A DNA stretch of 64,000 nt from Pseudovirgaria hyperparasitica (GCF_010093815.1 NW_022985550.1:1873074-1937073), one strand, 5' to 3'. Shown: positions 33,694 through 46,081, counted from the first letter of the stretch. Numbers and translations are program-made. The notes: a model not told the origin generated them from the letters alone.

Positions 33694-36600
33694 CTATTCT
33701 CTTATCGTCCCTTCAGGCCGCACATTAGTCTTACTGAGCTTTTTCCCCACACCTAGGTTGAGAGCACTCAATCTCTTCTTGACGCTGCCCATCCTGCTTG
33801 TTTTGCCGTCGCTCTTGTCCGTATTCGTCGAGCGGATCGTCTCGGCTCCGTGATTGATGCTTCCGTCCCGGTCGACGCTCGCGCTTCGCTGGCTGTATGC
33901 GGTGGTACTGAGCGTCCTGCTGAGGTCCGAGTCGCTGGGCTGGGTGCTTGCACCGTGGCTTCTAATCGGAGATCGTGGTTCGCGCATTGAGTTGCGAGGA
34001 GCACGTTCTTCTGACTCCTGGATTGCACTGGTGACAGCTTGGTTTTCTCCGGAAGTGCGCTTTAGAAACGTGAGACTCAGCCGGGACTTTTCATTGCGTT
34101 TGTGGCGCTTCTCCGAGAGGGCAAAGGGGGACCCGTTTGACTGGCTAGGACCGTTTGTCATAAGCATTGGGTGGTCGGGGGTCACTACACGATCATGGGT
34201 CTGTTTCTGTGTAATTGGGATTGGTCTGGTCAGCCAGGATGTGGTCACTTCTGTGGCGTTAATGTCCATGACAGGAGGTGCTACAGGAGCCAATTGTTCG
34301 AGTTCCGGGGCAAAAGTTATCTCGAACCCTGAGACACGGTAAGTGAATGCATCTCAGATCGTAGGGGCCCAGATTCCTACTTACGTTGTGTGAGCTCTGC
34401 GCGGGTGGCTTGATAGGCGCCACGCGAGAATACACCCAAACAGCGCTTGATTACCAATGCATGATCGATCAATGCAACCCTGAGAGCATTTTCCAAAACT
34501 CCAAAAGCTCGCTCTTCGCCTTCATCATTTACAAGCTCGTGGGATTGTGGTAACAGTTCGCGGTACAAAGCCACGCTGGCGTCGGTCGATGTATCTATAG
34601 ATGATGTGATGCTTTCGGCAAGCAGGGTGAAAGCAGCATCTTCCCCGTTAGTAACCCGTTTCTCTAAAGCATAAAGTTCAGATGTCTTGCGCGTCGTCCT
34701 TTCTAGTGCTGTTTCGAACGGTGGAAGGGTGATGATGTCTGTAGTAACGATCTCACTGCGACGGAGAATGGTAGGGAATGTCTCTGCCGTTGTGTATACC
34801 GTCTTCTCAGCTATTTGTTCGCGGACAGACTCACCACCTAGACGGCGAGAGGCGGTGGTGAAGTTCTTCGGTCGTGAAAGAAGGAAATAATCACGGATTG
34901 GTTGGGAAACCTTGGCACGCTGATAGATAGGATGGACGAGGTCTTTCTGTGGAGTTACAGCATAGACCTGAAGGTATTGACCTTCCACGTCCTCTTGTTC
35001 GCTTCCTATTGGAAGAATTTGAGCCGAAGGGTGTTGTGATTGCATACGATCGGTGAATGAAACCAGTCGATCGGTAGAAGAACCCTCGAAGATGTAGTCC
35101 TTGTCACGCAAACCAATAGGCCAGCCAAGACCTTTGTATACGACACGAAAATACCGAGCATTCGGTCTCTCGCCTTTACTGATGGCCTCATAAATAGTTG
35201 CCATTGCTCTTTGAGACCGAGCCAACTTTGCGAAGTCGAACATGTTGTGCTCATATTGATAGGCCAATTCGATGTACGTGCCCAAAGCATTATCCCACGA
35301 TTGTCCGTCTTCATAGTACTTGATCATTTGAAAATAGATGGCTTCCTTACGTTCAAAGGCAGTTTGCAAAGGGAAGTCCGGTGCTGAGCAAGCCTCGATT
35401 GTGACTGTAGGATCCCATTGATATAGATCGGCATGCAGACGGAGCGCCAGGCCGGCCTCCGTATAATTGCCAGCTTCGGCCTGCAGTCGAGCCAGTTGAT
35501 GAACATATGCGACATAAATGTCTTCCTTCTGCATGTCTTTCAAGAACTCCATTAAATGGAGGGTGTCCATGATGTGGAAGACCTCCCCGGTGGCATCTGT
35601 GCTGTGGACGGCAACAAGCAGGTCCAGGAGTTCATCGATAGTGCTGATGATGCCTTTGATCGCAACAAACAGCTCGTCGTCATCGGGACTGTCGGCAAGT
35701 GATTCGAACAGATCAATGAGCTCGCCTATGAAGGTCTTCTGCAGCATGCTCTCAGTCATGGGCTTGGACTTGAACAAGCGATCGAGGCAGTCAATCATCT
35801 CTGCTTGAATGAGAGCGAGGTCTTGGCTCAAACACCATTCACTAATGATCATGGTGTGAAGTATATCGATCGCAACTCGCCGCAGGCCTTCGTGAACACT
35901 TAGGCAAAGTTCGACGATCGGCGGGATGAGACCAGGGACATATTGAACCTGGTAACCACCCATCCTGGCTAAATTATACTCTCGGCGATCCTCTGGCGAC
36001 GTCTCCCATCCTATAGCTGTCCACGATCGACGTAACAGATTTGCACCAAGTTCACGCACATCGCCTGCAATTTTCCAAACAGCACGCCGCTTCTGCTCTG
36101 GGAATGCTTCCAAGGCAAGGGCGTTACTACCGACTAGTTGCAGGAGAGTGTCGAAGAACGATCGCCATAACTCAGTACTGAACTGGTCAGCGTCATCTGG
36201 CTCAGGTAGGAAAGATTCTATCAATATATGCGCGATTTTTTCCAACGTCCTCATAGTTGATTTGTGGTGGTAGATATGTGTGCTCATCCACGACATAGGG
36301 AATGCTTCTCCATTCATGATGGCCATATGTACTTGTAAGCAGGAAATCAAGAAGTCGCCCACACGAGTTTGCGGCCAGTCCTGGGAAACGATCGTCGGTC
36401 GTGAAGATAAAGCTGCAAGCACTGCCGAGATCTCAACTAGAGTCTCCTCGAGCTCAAATTTAGCGTTGGTGGGGCGAAGAGGAAATGGATAGGAGGATGG
36501 GAACAAAAGTGAGAGAGATGATTTCTCGAATCGAGGAATTTTTTGGATAGCCATAAAAGAGTCGACGAGTTTGTGCATATACTCTGGAACCTCCGAGTCT

Positions 36601-39600
36601 AGCTCTTCGACGTGAGACGCCACGATGGAGGAGCACAACCGAACCTGCTCTTTCCATTGATCAGTGACTGGATTCGTGAAGCCCCAGTAAGGTTCCAGCC
36701 ATTTTGACGTGTATTGCAGCAATGTCGGTCGGATGTCTTCGTGTTTCAAAACATCGCTTTGAAGGAAGTTATAGACCATGACGAGCTTGTAAAGAATCAG
36801 TTTGCCCTGAACATCTGCACATTTCTCGGTGAAGTCTGTCACAATCTGGAGAACCTCATGGTGCGTCATTGTCGGGTAGAACTCTGGTATCCATGTGTGG
36901 AAGTATTGTACGACCAGTGTCTTAGTCCCTACGAGAATGGGTGCGGAGTTGGTCATAAGGACGCCTAGTGACTTCAGAATCTTTTGCAAATCCTTGGTGA
37001 ACGTTGGCTCGCGACTAGTGATACCAATGCCAGCCTCTTTTGCTTTTTGTTGCTTACGAGCATTCATGATGAATTTGAAGATGTGTCCGCCAACTTTCAA
37101 CGTCGCTCTCAGCTTTCGTGATATGTCAGTGTTCGTCGGATTGTCGACCAAACGTGTAAAGCTGCGAAGCAGACAGGAAGTTGCGAAAGGATAGTTGAAG
37201 CGCTTCTCTGCGTAATCATCGACCAGAGGACCTAGGTTGAACCGTCGATCATGAACAATGCTGAGCATGACCACTAGGGCGTTGAAGACCAGATCCTCGT
37301 ACTCGTCGTTTCCAGCGTAGTCCACGACAATCTCAAAAAGTGCATCGAATACGTCAGGTAACAGTTTGACGATCTCAATTTCTGGCACGAAAGCAAAACG
37401 TTTCAGTAATTCTGCGAGGTCACTGGCAGACTGCTCTTTCCACTTAAGTAGACCGATCAAACTGGGATCCTGAGAGTATTTGGTGCTACAGAGAAAGGTG
37501 GAGAGTTTGACAGATGCCATGGCTCCTGTTACCGATTCGTCTTTGCGTTGCTTAGAATTCCAAGGCAAGCCAAGATACGCGCCTCTACCGGAAATCATGC
37601 CTGAAGTAAACTCGTCGTATTTGTATAGCGCGAGTGAGTGATCACCATCACGAATAAAGGCATCTTGTTGCCAGAGTGGCATCCAACAGAGCGCAAATGG
37701 GAAGTGTGGTGCATCCGCAATGCTCATAACTAAGTGACAGCCAGGAACATCTTCAGGCTTGATGGCTAATCTTACTGTCAGATTCCATTTGTCGCCCTTT
37801 TCGACAGCGGTCGTTCGCCATGCGGTGTGGCCAGAGCTGTTGCTCGAGGGAAATATACAATTGTCAATGCGCTCTCCAGTAGCTCTACGAACTTCAATGG
37901 TGAGTTGTAGGTTTGCAAGAGATGTCTGCTGCGCCAGTGGGACAGTCCCATGTTTTGGGTGCGATAGAAATGAGTTTCGAGATAGGAACGGCTCAGAAAC
38001 CGTCAGATATATATCGCTGCGCGCTTTTCGTGGTGCTCCTGACCAGCCAATCTTGGGCGTCCAGTTCATATTATGCATCAAAGTTGGTGTCTTTTCGATG
38101 AGAGCTTCAGCGTCAGGATTTTCGAACGGGTTTAGGGCTATTTGCAGCGAGTTGACAGCATGCAGTCGCTTGTATCGCCCGGAACTGTTCGGAAATAATT
38201 CAGGGATTATCTCGCTCTGCTGATAATCAGACTCTGCCACCTCGTCAAATTCACCTGCGCTAGACCATAGTGAAAGATCCCAATCCATCTCAGTCTTCGA
38301 TTTCATGATGTCATCTACACGACAGACGCCAACTGCGACGGTTCGTTTTGCAGACTTGCCGCTGGGTGTTCCATTCATTCGAGACCCTGGGCGCGTGTCT
38401 CCGGACGTCCTGCTGTGACTAGCTGTTCGCTGATGCTCGGGGCTTGTGATGCTATCCTGCTCTCGTTTTCGGGCTCCGAACATCATACTCCGCCGACCTC
38501 CCTTTGCGCTGAAGCTTCCGGCTTGAGACGGCCGCTCGTGAAGACTCGATATGCTCTCGCGAGGTCCCGAAAGTGATCCGTTGCGAGTAGCTGTGTCTCT
38601 GAAAGGCTCGTGTTCCAATACCTTCACCACAAGATATAGACTTGATCCAGCTCCCGCACCTTCCCCAAAGTCCACAGGAGTCAAGTCGGCGAAAAGTGCT
38701 CTCAGACGCTCCGTTGGAGATGAGACCATGGTTCCGTCTCTTACGATAAGATCAATGGAGTAGACTTCAGAGATAGGCCGCGGTGCCGACCCGGGGGTCT
38801 TGACACAAAGGTAAACATTGAGTTGCGTGGAGTAGTCTGATATATTTATCTTTGCCGATTTGACGTGCACAAACAAGTGGTGAAGGGTGTGTTCGTCTAC
38901 AGGCTGGGTCGGTTGTTCTTCTAGCAGACTCATGATAGATTGTAGTTGCGTGACTTCTATTGCGGAGTCTTCCGCGGTCAGCATACGCCCGCGTTCGTGT
39001 GGACTCCGCACAATCACATCCCCCGAAAGGAGTTTGTTTCCTCGCACCAAGTCCCAGACTGTCCTTTCGCGGAGGTCGCGCAACTCTTGCTGGGTCAGAA
39101 CTTTATGCAACAATTGTCTTCTTGCTGTGTCCAAACGGTCTACCAAAGCGGAAGTCTTATCCAATTCAGTGTATGTTCTAGATAGGAGTAGCTCGTGTAG
39201 CTTGGTCGAATGCCATTCGCGGAGGCATGATGCAATTTCGTCCACAAGGGGCTCCTGAATTGAGGTAGGATTTTCATCGCCAATCTTGAGCATTGGAACG
39301 GGCGCTAGTGGTCTTTGAAAGGAGGAATCGCGGGGTCGAGGAGATGCTGGTGGCAGTGGTATGAGGGCCTGTTGCATTTGGTCCGGATTGTTGGTCCAGG
39401 TTTGCGACCCAAGACGCATGCCTGTAGATTGCCTCGCGCTGCCATGTGGAGATGTTCGGGATCTGGTCTCGGTTCCTTCAAGATGACCTTCGTCTGGTGT
39501 ACACGTGCCATTGGCACTCTGATCTGCCCGAGCGGTGTTGTGTTCAAATCGTAGGGCTCCAGTGGCGGGAGGATCATGATACTGGCTTATTCGCGAGGTC

Positions 39601-39884
39601 AAACGCTTATCCCCAAGAACCTCACGAACTTCGACGCAGCATTTCGGGAATATTCCAGAAAAGACGCGTGCCTCCAACGTCTGACCTTTGACTGTCGTCA
39701 AACCTGCCAGAAGCGATGGCGGCGCGACGAGATAGCCACGGTACCAGCTGCCATCTTCTCCGCCCAGCTCTATTATGTATAGTTCATCGCCAATCTCAAG
39801 CGGTAGGTCGGCCGTCGACGTCGGCTGGAAAGGATACGTGCAGATTGCAAAGGCAATCCGGGGGAGAGGGCGCCAGCCGGGCAT
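33694..39884 (-). CDS. DOCK-family guanine nucleotide exchange factor (DOCK180/CZH type)
   Basis: Two exons, 39884-34385 and 34328-33694 (56-bp intron), give 2044 residues. At the N-terminus is an SH3 domain (about 10-95; IAFAICTYPFQPTSTADLPL, then DGSWYRGYLV). A helical region follows, then a C2-like DHR-1 domain near 620-770, which in the family binds phosphoinositides. Next come armadillo-like repeats and the catalytic DHR-2 domain (about 1440-1770; DIYVAYVHQLARLQAEAGNY, then LALRLHADLYQWD). The last exon adds a 210-residue basic, Ser-rich disordered tail. DOCK proteins activate Rac or Cdc42 by emptying their nucleotide site; fungal members are tied to polarity and hyphal growth. The single intron in more than 6 kb is typical of this family in fungi. 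The tail is the least conserved part. Confidence 0.94.
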
Positions 39885-40670
39885 GCCTCTTGTCGAGTCG
39901 CGCGGTCACGGCCAGCTGGGACTCCGATTCATACCGAGGTGAACACCCGTGGAGGAGCAGTCGAAGAACAGTAAGCGGCGAAGCGTGTAGAGGAGATGGG
40001 ACGTGCTTCAACAGCAAGCAGGCGTAAAAACGAGGTCGCCGTGTGAAGAGGATATGAATAAGAGTCTTGATGCCCCTTAAGGCTTAAGGGCCCCGGGAGA
40101 TGGAGATAGATTTTCTGAGGAGCGCGAGCAACTCTGCGATTGGCTGGCACGAGGCGTTCGCGAAACTCTAAAAGCTCGGTAACGGCCCGCCAGAGAGTAA
40201 TCGGGTGGACTCAGGACAGTCACTTGAAGGATATTACCTGCTATAATATCATTGATACCATACTTATCATATCTTCATTAATGAAGTGGGTCCTAAATCT
40301 TTATTTCTTGCCTAAAGAGAGAATGAATAGATGCTTTGATTCAAATTAAGCACTAAATTTACGGCACGGGAAAGTTTAGTATCTAGCTGGTTGATTAGAA
40401 TGTATAGTTGCACCCCCATCAGAGAACGAAAAGTCTGTGATCCTGTCCTAGCATGCGCCTGTACGCGTCTGCGCCGTGCTCGATTACCGAGTTGCATCCA
40501 TCACGATGCACTGGCATTCAAGGTTTATGTCACTGCTTGAGTTTTGTGGAGACTATTGTCGGCGCAAAAAGCTTGTGTATATTTAATCGACCACCCAGTC
40601 ATCTATCGCTAACAATTATATTAATACAAGAAAATATATACCTCAAACGGTCTTCTGCATAGACCCATGT
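39885..40670. other. Intergenic with short palindrome
   Basis: About 790 bp upstream of the DOCK gene. A 17-bp palindrome with 8-bp arms (CCCTTAAGgCTTAAGGG) lies at 40074-40090, about 190 bp upstream of the DOCK ATG. The remainder is AT-rich and empty. Confidence 0.5.
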
Positions 40671-41874
40671 CTATAGTTTGCTCGGCTCGAACTGTGTGGA
40701 GAATGGATAGTTAACGTAGCCATCCGGCGATCTAGCATTGTAAAATTTCTTCCTGTCGTACGGCTCGAGCTCAATTCCATGGCGAATTCGAAATGGTAGG
40801 TCTGGATTTGAGATATACAGCCGGCCAAATACAATTACAGCGTTAAGATCCTTATAATCCTCGTCGGCTGCGCGTAAGGCGGTATCTGGTCTATACCCGC
40901 CTGCTACCAGGAGCGGTTTGTCCCCCCAGGTCTTAGTTAGGAAATCGAGCTTGCGAAAGTTCTCAACATCTGCATTGCCAGAGATTCGACTTTCCACTGC
41001 ATGAAGGTAAGCCAGGTCCAGCTTCTTTAAGCCCTCTACCAGGCAAGAGAACTGTGGGATTGGGTCCTTCATAAGCATGCCCTGAAATCTGCTGAACGGA
41101 GAAATGCGGTAGCCCACGCGATCAGACCCGATTGCGTCGACTGCAGCTTTGGCAACTGCCAGTCCGAATCTCGAGCGCTTCTCTACACTTCCACCCCAGC
41201 CATCGGTTCGCTTGTTGACATTGTCTTGTGTAAACTGATCAGGGAGGTAGCCTGTAGTCCCCGTCAGTAATGACAGGTCCGGACACGATAGCGAGCGTCT
41301 AACCATTCGCGCCATGTATTTCCACGCCATCAAAACCAGCCTCCACACAGTTCTTGGCAGCCTGCCCGTAGTCTGCAATGAACTCTTGGATTTCTTTCTC
41401 TGAAAGCTCTACCGGCAGTGTGCCACTGGTGTCTTGCTTACCGGGTAGCTTGGTTACCTGCGGCATGGGCGTAGCAGAGCTGCTCACGGGCTTTAGTCCA
41501 AACTCTTTTCTCAGTATATCCTCAAGTGCAGCTCTTCCCAGGGCCCATAGTTGACAGTATATGAAGCTTCCCTTTGCATGCACGGCGTCTGTGACTTCTT
41601 TCCATGCAACTATCTGCTCTTTAGACCATAGACCAGGGACTGATCGAAATCCGCTAGCTCGAGGCGAGATGAAAGCACCCTCAGTTATTAGAAGCGTCCC
41701 TGGAGTGCTTGCACGCTGGGCATAGTACTCTTTAACGAAGGGAAGAGGGACATGATTACCGTCAGCACGGTATCGTGTGAGTGGCGCGAGCGCGATTCGA
41801 TGCGATACGGTGATGCGGCCAATTTTAAGCGGTTTGAATAGGTTGCTGGTACCTGGCGACGTGGAGCTTTCCAT
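40671..41874 (-). CDS. Old Yellow Enzyme-type NADH:flavin oxidoreductase
   Basis: Two exons, 41874-41304 and 41251-40671 (52-bp intron with a GTTAGA donor), give 383 residues, the usual OYE length. Visible family motifs are an N-terminal LFKPLKIGRITVSHRIALAP, PLTRYRA, TPGTLLITEGAFISP around the FMN site, GFDGVEIHGANGYLPDQF (rebuilt across the intron), RTDGWGGSVEKRSRFGLAV and a C-terminal VAGGYRPDTA/VIFGRLYISNPDLP block that holds the FMN phosphate. These FMN enzymes reduce the C=C bond of alpha,beta-unsaturated carbonyls with NAD(P)H. No signal peptide. No biosynthetic neighbours suggest a dedicated pathway, so a general stress or detoxifying reductase is as likely as a secondary-metabolism enzyme. 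Confidence 0.95.
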
Positions 41875-42783
41875 TCTTTCGAGTTCTCAGAAGAGGTCCG
41901 CCTCATCGCACCGCACGCTAGCGATATACGACGAGGTGGCCGCCATCTTATCAGGGATCCGCAATGATTGTTAATCTAATTAATACAAGTAATTACTGAT
42001 TAGTAGAGTCATTACATATCCAATCAATCTTAGTCACCAACTTACCGCACCCGGACCCCTGGTGGGCCCGTGGACACTTCGCCACGCTAAATCCCATAAT
42101 AACTTCAATAACACCTATGAATTAGGTATTCATAGATGGAATATCACTGCATCACCTCGTCTGAGCAATTATGCCTCGATATATCCGTCTCGCTTTTGAC
42201 GCAAAGAGACTTGCGCGCTATAGCTGTCCCATCGCATGGTTCTTCAGTCTCATGGTTCTTCAGGCTTTGGACTTCTGAGAATGCCTCTAAATTTGATATC
42301 AACGAATCGTGGAGCTGTGTGGAGCTATGCACCGTACTAGTAGCAAACGCTAGGTCATGGCGATGGCTATCTAGTATCCAGGCATCCACACTATGGATCC
42401 GATCACTAGAAAAAGTGGCCTGAAATGTAGACCCCTCTCCCCCAGCCATCATACAGTACCTCAATCCCTTCCCCCTGTCACCTCTTGTCTTACTTACCTT
42501 TCAAACAGTGCCTCAAAGAACTAACAAAGGATTTAGTCTTGACATTGTTTCGAACAGAAGAATCTCCCGTTAGCTTTGTTCGAGTACATGGAGTATCCCA
42601 ACTTCGTCATTGTCATATACATTGTACCGCTCATGACGACTATATAGTTCACTGCAGGGCCTGCTCGCCTCCATCGGGTCCATCAGTCCGTACCATACAC
42701 GATATTATCGTATTAATTCGACTTTGACTTATCATCTACGATCCTCCAAATATCTTTGTTTACTTTGATCTTGAACAGTGAAA
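41875..42783. other. Intergenic
   Basis: About 900 bp between divergent genes (OYE minus, CaaX protein plus). No gene supported. Confidence 0.5.
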
Positions 42784-43170
42784 ATGTCGCGCCGACGACC
42801 CGCCGAGCTGAAGCTATCAAATACTGACACCGGTTGCCCTGTGTCACCGCTCTCTATGAATGAGAGGTCGGCTCGCGGTCGTATAATGTCCCCGGTATCT
42901 CCATATGCACAGAGCTGCACCATTGCGCGGCAACCTCATGTTAAATGTCGAAAATCTGATACCAATCCCGCTCCACCTAAACAAGGTGTCACTCAACATC
43001 AGAAATTTCCTCCACCTCCCATGTACTGTTTGAAAGAATCTTCTGATCACCGGCTTGACTCGAAGAGAGAGTCTTATGGCGAAACAACATGCGCTTACAC
43101 CAAGAAACCTCAGATCGAAGAGCAACGACACAAGAAGGGATTATGCTCAGAAAGTTGCATCATACTATAG
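42784..43170 (+). CDS. Small disordered protein ending in a CaaX prenylation box (CIIL)
   Basis: A single exon of 128 residues from the ATG at 42784. It is polar, Pro/Ser/Lys/Arg-rich and predicted disordered, with two PVSP motifs (near 19-23 and 37-40), a PPPP run and scattered cysteines. It ends CSESCIIL-stop, a canonical CaaX box; the terminal Leu favours geranylgeranylation, and the extra Cys four residues upstream could be palmitoylated. No known domain. It is convergent with another small CaaX-ended protein only 123 bp away, and the two share a basic RRRP-like start and a PVSPL motif. Chance CaaX endings occur, so the protein could be spurious, but having two side by side argues otherwise. 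Confidence 0.55.
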   Translation: MSRRRPAELKLSNTDTGCPVSPLSMNERSARGRIMSPVSPYAQSCTIARQPHVKCRKSDTNPAPPKQGVTQHQKFPPPPMYCLKESSDHRLDSKRESYGETTCAYTKKPQIEEQRHKKGLCSESCIIL

Positions 43171-43293
43171 GCTATCCGTACGAACAAATCTATTAAATCG
43201 CGTCTGGAATGAGATGTATCGACCCGCCGGCGGGTATAAAACTTGCTAATAGGTATAATCTAACGACGATTAAGTATTTAGTCATCGAAGTCC

Positions 43294-43734
43294 TCACATA
43301 ACAACACAACATCCTCCACCCCCATTCTTTTTCTCCTCCTTCACCAACGGACCACCCACAGAGGTTCCCGATCTCACCAAGACCGGCTTCGCCACCTTTT
43401 CGGATGTCACTTCCACCAACGGTCCCCTCGCATTCGCAGCCAGCCACTCGGCTCTTCCTCTCGTTCCTCCCCTACCCCTCAATCTCTCATCCAGCGTTCC
43501 CTCTCCACCAGGACCTTGCTTCAACGGAAACAGCCCTTTATAAACCGGTACTTTCGCGTTACGTCCTGAGTTCGGCGGCGGCTGCCAGCGATCCTTCATC
43601 TTGTAGCCATGCCCTTCGTGGAACCTGGATTGTGCGAAAGTCCTACGTTCGGTGGGGTCGTCATGGGTGTAGGGTGTTTGCGGGCGGGGTGGGGGTTCCA
43701 GTGGGGAAACAGGGGATGGAGGGCGACGAGGCAT
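43294..43734 (-). CDS. Small disordered protein ending in a CaaX prenylation box (CVVM)
   Basis: A single exon of 146 residues from the ATG at 43734. It is Pro/Arg/Gly-rich: the start is MPRRPPSPVSPLEPPPRPQT, the middle has RRTFAQSRFHEGHGYKMKDR and a Gly/Arg stretch (LDERLRGRGGTRGRAEWLAA). A Lys patch (KEEKKN) precedes GGGGCCVVM-stop. CVVM is a strong farnesylation-type CaaX, and the Cys just before it is a typical palmitoylation partner, as in Ras-like tails. The polybasic patch would help membrane binding. It is far longer than fungal lipopeptide pheromone precursors and lacks their repeats. No GTPase motifs are present, so it is a lipid-anchored disordered protein of unknown role. Confidence 0.68.
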   Translation of the reverse strand: MPRRPPSPVSPLEPPPRPQTPYTHDDPTERRTFAQSRFHEGHGYKMKDRWQPPPNSGRNAKVPVYKGLFPLKQGPGGEGTLDERLRGRGGTRGRAEWLAANARGPLVEVTSEKVAKPVLVRSGTSVGGPLVKEEKKNGGGGCCVVM

Positions 43735-44946
43735 AGCGTGGATACGTGAGGTGCTTGGTATCAATGCGGTGTGCGTGTTTATCTGTTATCTGTGTTTCTG
43801 CAGTTGCAGTCGGGTTTTGTGCGTTTAGTAGGAGAGAACACGAAGAAAATGATGCTTGATGGTTGCTCTTATGTATGTGTGTGTGTGCGTTGGAGCTCCT
43901 GGTGCCATTGTGACAGTCACATTGAATGACAGTGAGCCACGGATAGATGATAATCGGGCACTGTGAAGTTCTAAAGGCTTTGAGATGTAAATATGTTTTT
44001 GTCTTGTCATGTGAAATCAACCAGACTCAAAAGATCTTTTGGTCGATACCTTTAGCAACTTGTTCGTCTACAGGGCTTTGTCTTCTGAAAGAGACCGTAG
44101 ACTTGCGCATGGTTGTGCTACAATGTCTGCTCCGTCACAGATAGATCACGTACTTCGTGGGAGCCTTGGAAGCGCCTCCGGAGAGTGTGAAGGTTGATAC
44201 TTAGTGAATTACAGGCTCATACAAGGTCGTTGTCTGCAGGTCTATAGTCAGTGAGCGACCAGGATGGTGTTGGTGAAGGTGAGAGGTGACAGTACGAACC
44301 ACACAGTGGTGATCAAAGACTATATAGCAATCAGCACGTTTACTGAGCATGATCGAGCGCTATTCGTCCCATGGCACATTCAAATGTTTTGAACCTCCCC
44401 AAAGCCTTAGACACTTCTTCGGCGACATTGTCAAGCGACTGCCTTAGCTAAAGCTAAAAAATATTAGAATTACTAGATGGATTCTAGGAGTCCATACCCC
44501 TTGCAGTGTTATCTCGCGTAACAGGGAGTCATGATTTCAAAGCGAGGTTACTGCAGCCAGCCGAATCAGTGTCCCCTGGCCCGCCACTAGTAGAAGCCGG
44601 CGGCCATAAAGCAATCTCATCAATAAGCACCTACACCTGAGTTGCTTACTATACATTGATGAGATGCAGTCTATAGTGCTCTCATGCTTTCCCATTGGAT
44701 GAATTGTCTCTAAACCAACTATTTTTGTACATATGCTAAAGCCTCAGATGATGAGGTGAATAATCCGATAAGAAGTCTGACATTGACTAGTTATTGACAC
44801 CTCCTCATGCACGCCTACAAGTGAACTCTATATAAGAGTAAGCTCAATGTGCCGATGTTTTCAAGAACACATCTTGTCTCTCGTGGTCATTTATTAACAC
44901 TACAATTCCTCATAGCAAACAATTAAGACGTATCGGTCGGTTGAAT
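43735..44946. other. Intergenic
   Basis: 1.2 kb between divergent genes. A (GT)n-like stretch lies near 43874-43890. No gene supported. Confidence 0.5.
44829..44836 (+). promoter_or_regulatory. TATA box of the secreted beta-propeller gene
   Basis: TATATAAG lies 110 bp upstream of the ATG at 44947, a normal fungal spacing. Confidence 0.55.
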
Positions 44947-45972
44947 ATGATGTTGAGCTATTCAGTAGCTGCTGGACTCATCGCCAGTGCTGTTGCAGTT
45001 CCATTATCTCCAGATCACCATTCTGGACGTCTCGAAACCATATACCAATTCCCTAACCACACGTGGCTAGAATCTATAGCTGTACGAAACAACGAGAACA
45101 TACTCACTGGTGCCAATATCAATCTGAAAGGGCTATACAACATAGATCCTTCCCTTCCACAGGAATCGAAAGCCAGACTTATATACCAGTCAGATCGATC
45201 TTCGACCTTTGGCATCACGGAACTGGGGTCGGACATATTCGCATTCACCGTTGGAGACTTCAATTTCACCGACGTAACATCCACACCTGGGACATGGGAT
45301 GTCTATCTTGCCGATCTTAGAAATTTCAATACTCGCACTGGTCAAGGGGCAAAGATTGAAAGAGCTGCTCATGTTCACGATGCCGCAGTACTCAACGGAT
45401 TGGCCACGCTTGACGCTGGGAGGGGTATTATACTAGCATCTGACTCCCTCAAAGGAGTTATCTGGAAAATTGATACCAAAAGCGGCGCCGCAGAGATCTT
45501 CTTGGATGATCCTGCCTTGAAACCCGTTCAGGATGGAACGTCTCTACTCCTTGGCATCAACGGTCTCAAGGTCCAGAACACTGATATCTACTTTACGAAT
45601 AGCTTTCAGCAACTCTATGGTCGTGTCAAACTTGACAGGAAAGGGGAAATCGTCGGAGAGGTAGAGATACTGGCTCAAGGCTTTTTTGCCGATGATCTGG
45701 ATGTCGACGCTCACGGTGATGCTTATATTGGAACAAACATTGGGAACTCTATCATACAAGTAACACCAGATGGCCGGGAACGTGTGGTTGTAGGCGCACA
45801 GAACTCCACGGAAGTCTACGGTCCTACTTCTGTGGCAATTTCGGACCACAACCCGGGCGCTCTGTATATAGCTACCTCGGGTGGTTTTGCGGCTCCTTTG
45901 GGTGAATTTATCGAGGGTGGAAAAGTTCTCTCATATGATTTGAGGCCCCAAAACGGTCATCTAGGAAAGTAG
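44947..45972 (+). CDS. Secreted SMP-30/gluconolactonase-like six-bladed beta-propeller protein
   Basis: A single exon of 341 residues from the ATG at 44947 (a second ATG follows at once). It has a signal peptide (MMLSYSVAAGLIASAVAVPL). The repeats fit a six-bladed propeller: HTWLESIAVRNNENILTGAN, LNGLATLDAGRGIILASDSL, GVIWKIDTKSGAAEIFLDDP, DDLDVDAHGDAYIGTNIGNS and YGPTSVAISDHNPGALYIAT. Members bind a divalent metal in the central channel and include lactonases and strictosidine-synthase-like folds, but many fungal secreted members have no known substrate. It has several N-glycosylation sequons (NHT, NFT, NST). It is convergent with the next gene, with 109 bp between stops. The enzyme activity is not assignable from sequence alone. 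Confidence 0.82.
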   Translation: MMLSYSVAAGLIASAVAVPLSPDHHSGRLETIYQFPNHTWLESIAVRNNENILTGANINLKGLYNIDPSLPQESKARLIYQSDRSSTFGITELGSDIFAFTVGDFNFTDVTSTPGTWDVYLADLRNFNTRTGQGAKIERAAHVHDAAVLNGLATLDAGRGIILASDSLKGVIWKIDTKSGAAEIFLDDPALKPVQDGTSLLLGINGLKVQNTDIYFTNSFQQLYGRVKLDRKGEIVGEVEILAQGFFADDLDVDAHGDAYIGTNIGNSIIQVTPDGRERVVVGAQNSTEVYGPTSVAISDHNPGALYIATSGGFAAPLGEFIEGGKVLSYDLRPQNGHLGK

Positions 45973-46081
45973 ATATGCATTTAATTGTTCTGTAGAGATC
46001 AACCAATAACCCAAATGCAAGAGTGAACGAACGCCGTCTACATATGCATCACATGCCTCCTATACATGATAAGATGATGAA

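Noticed and set aside
43294-43734. Mating-pheromone precursor, because of the CVVM ending
   Set aside because: It is 146 residues with no repeated mature peptide or processing sites; known ascomycete lipopeptide precursors are far shorter.
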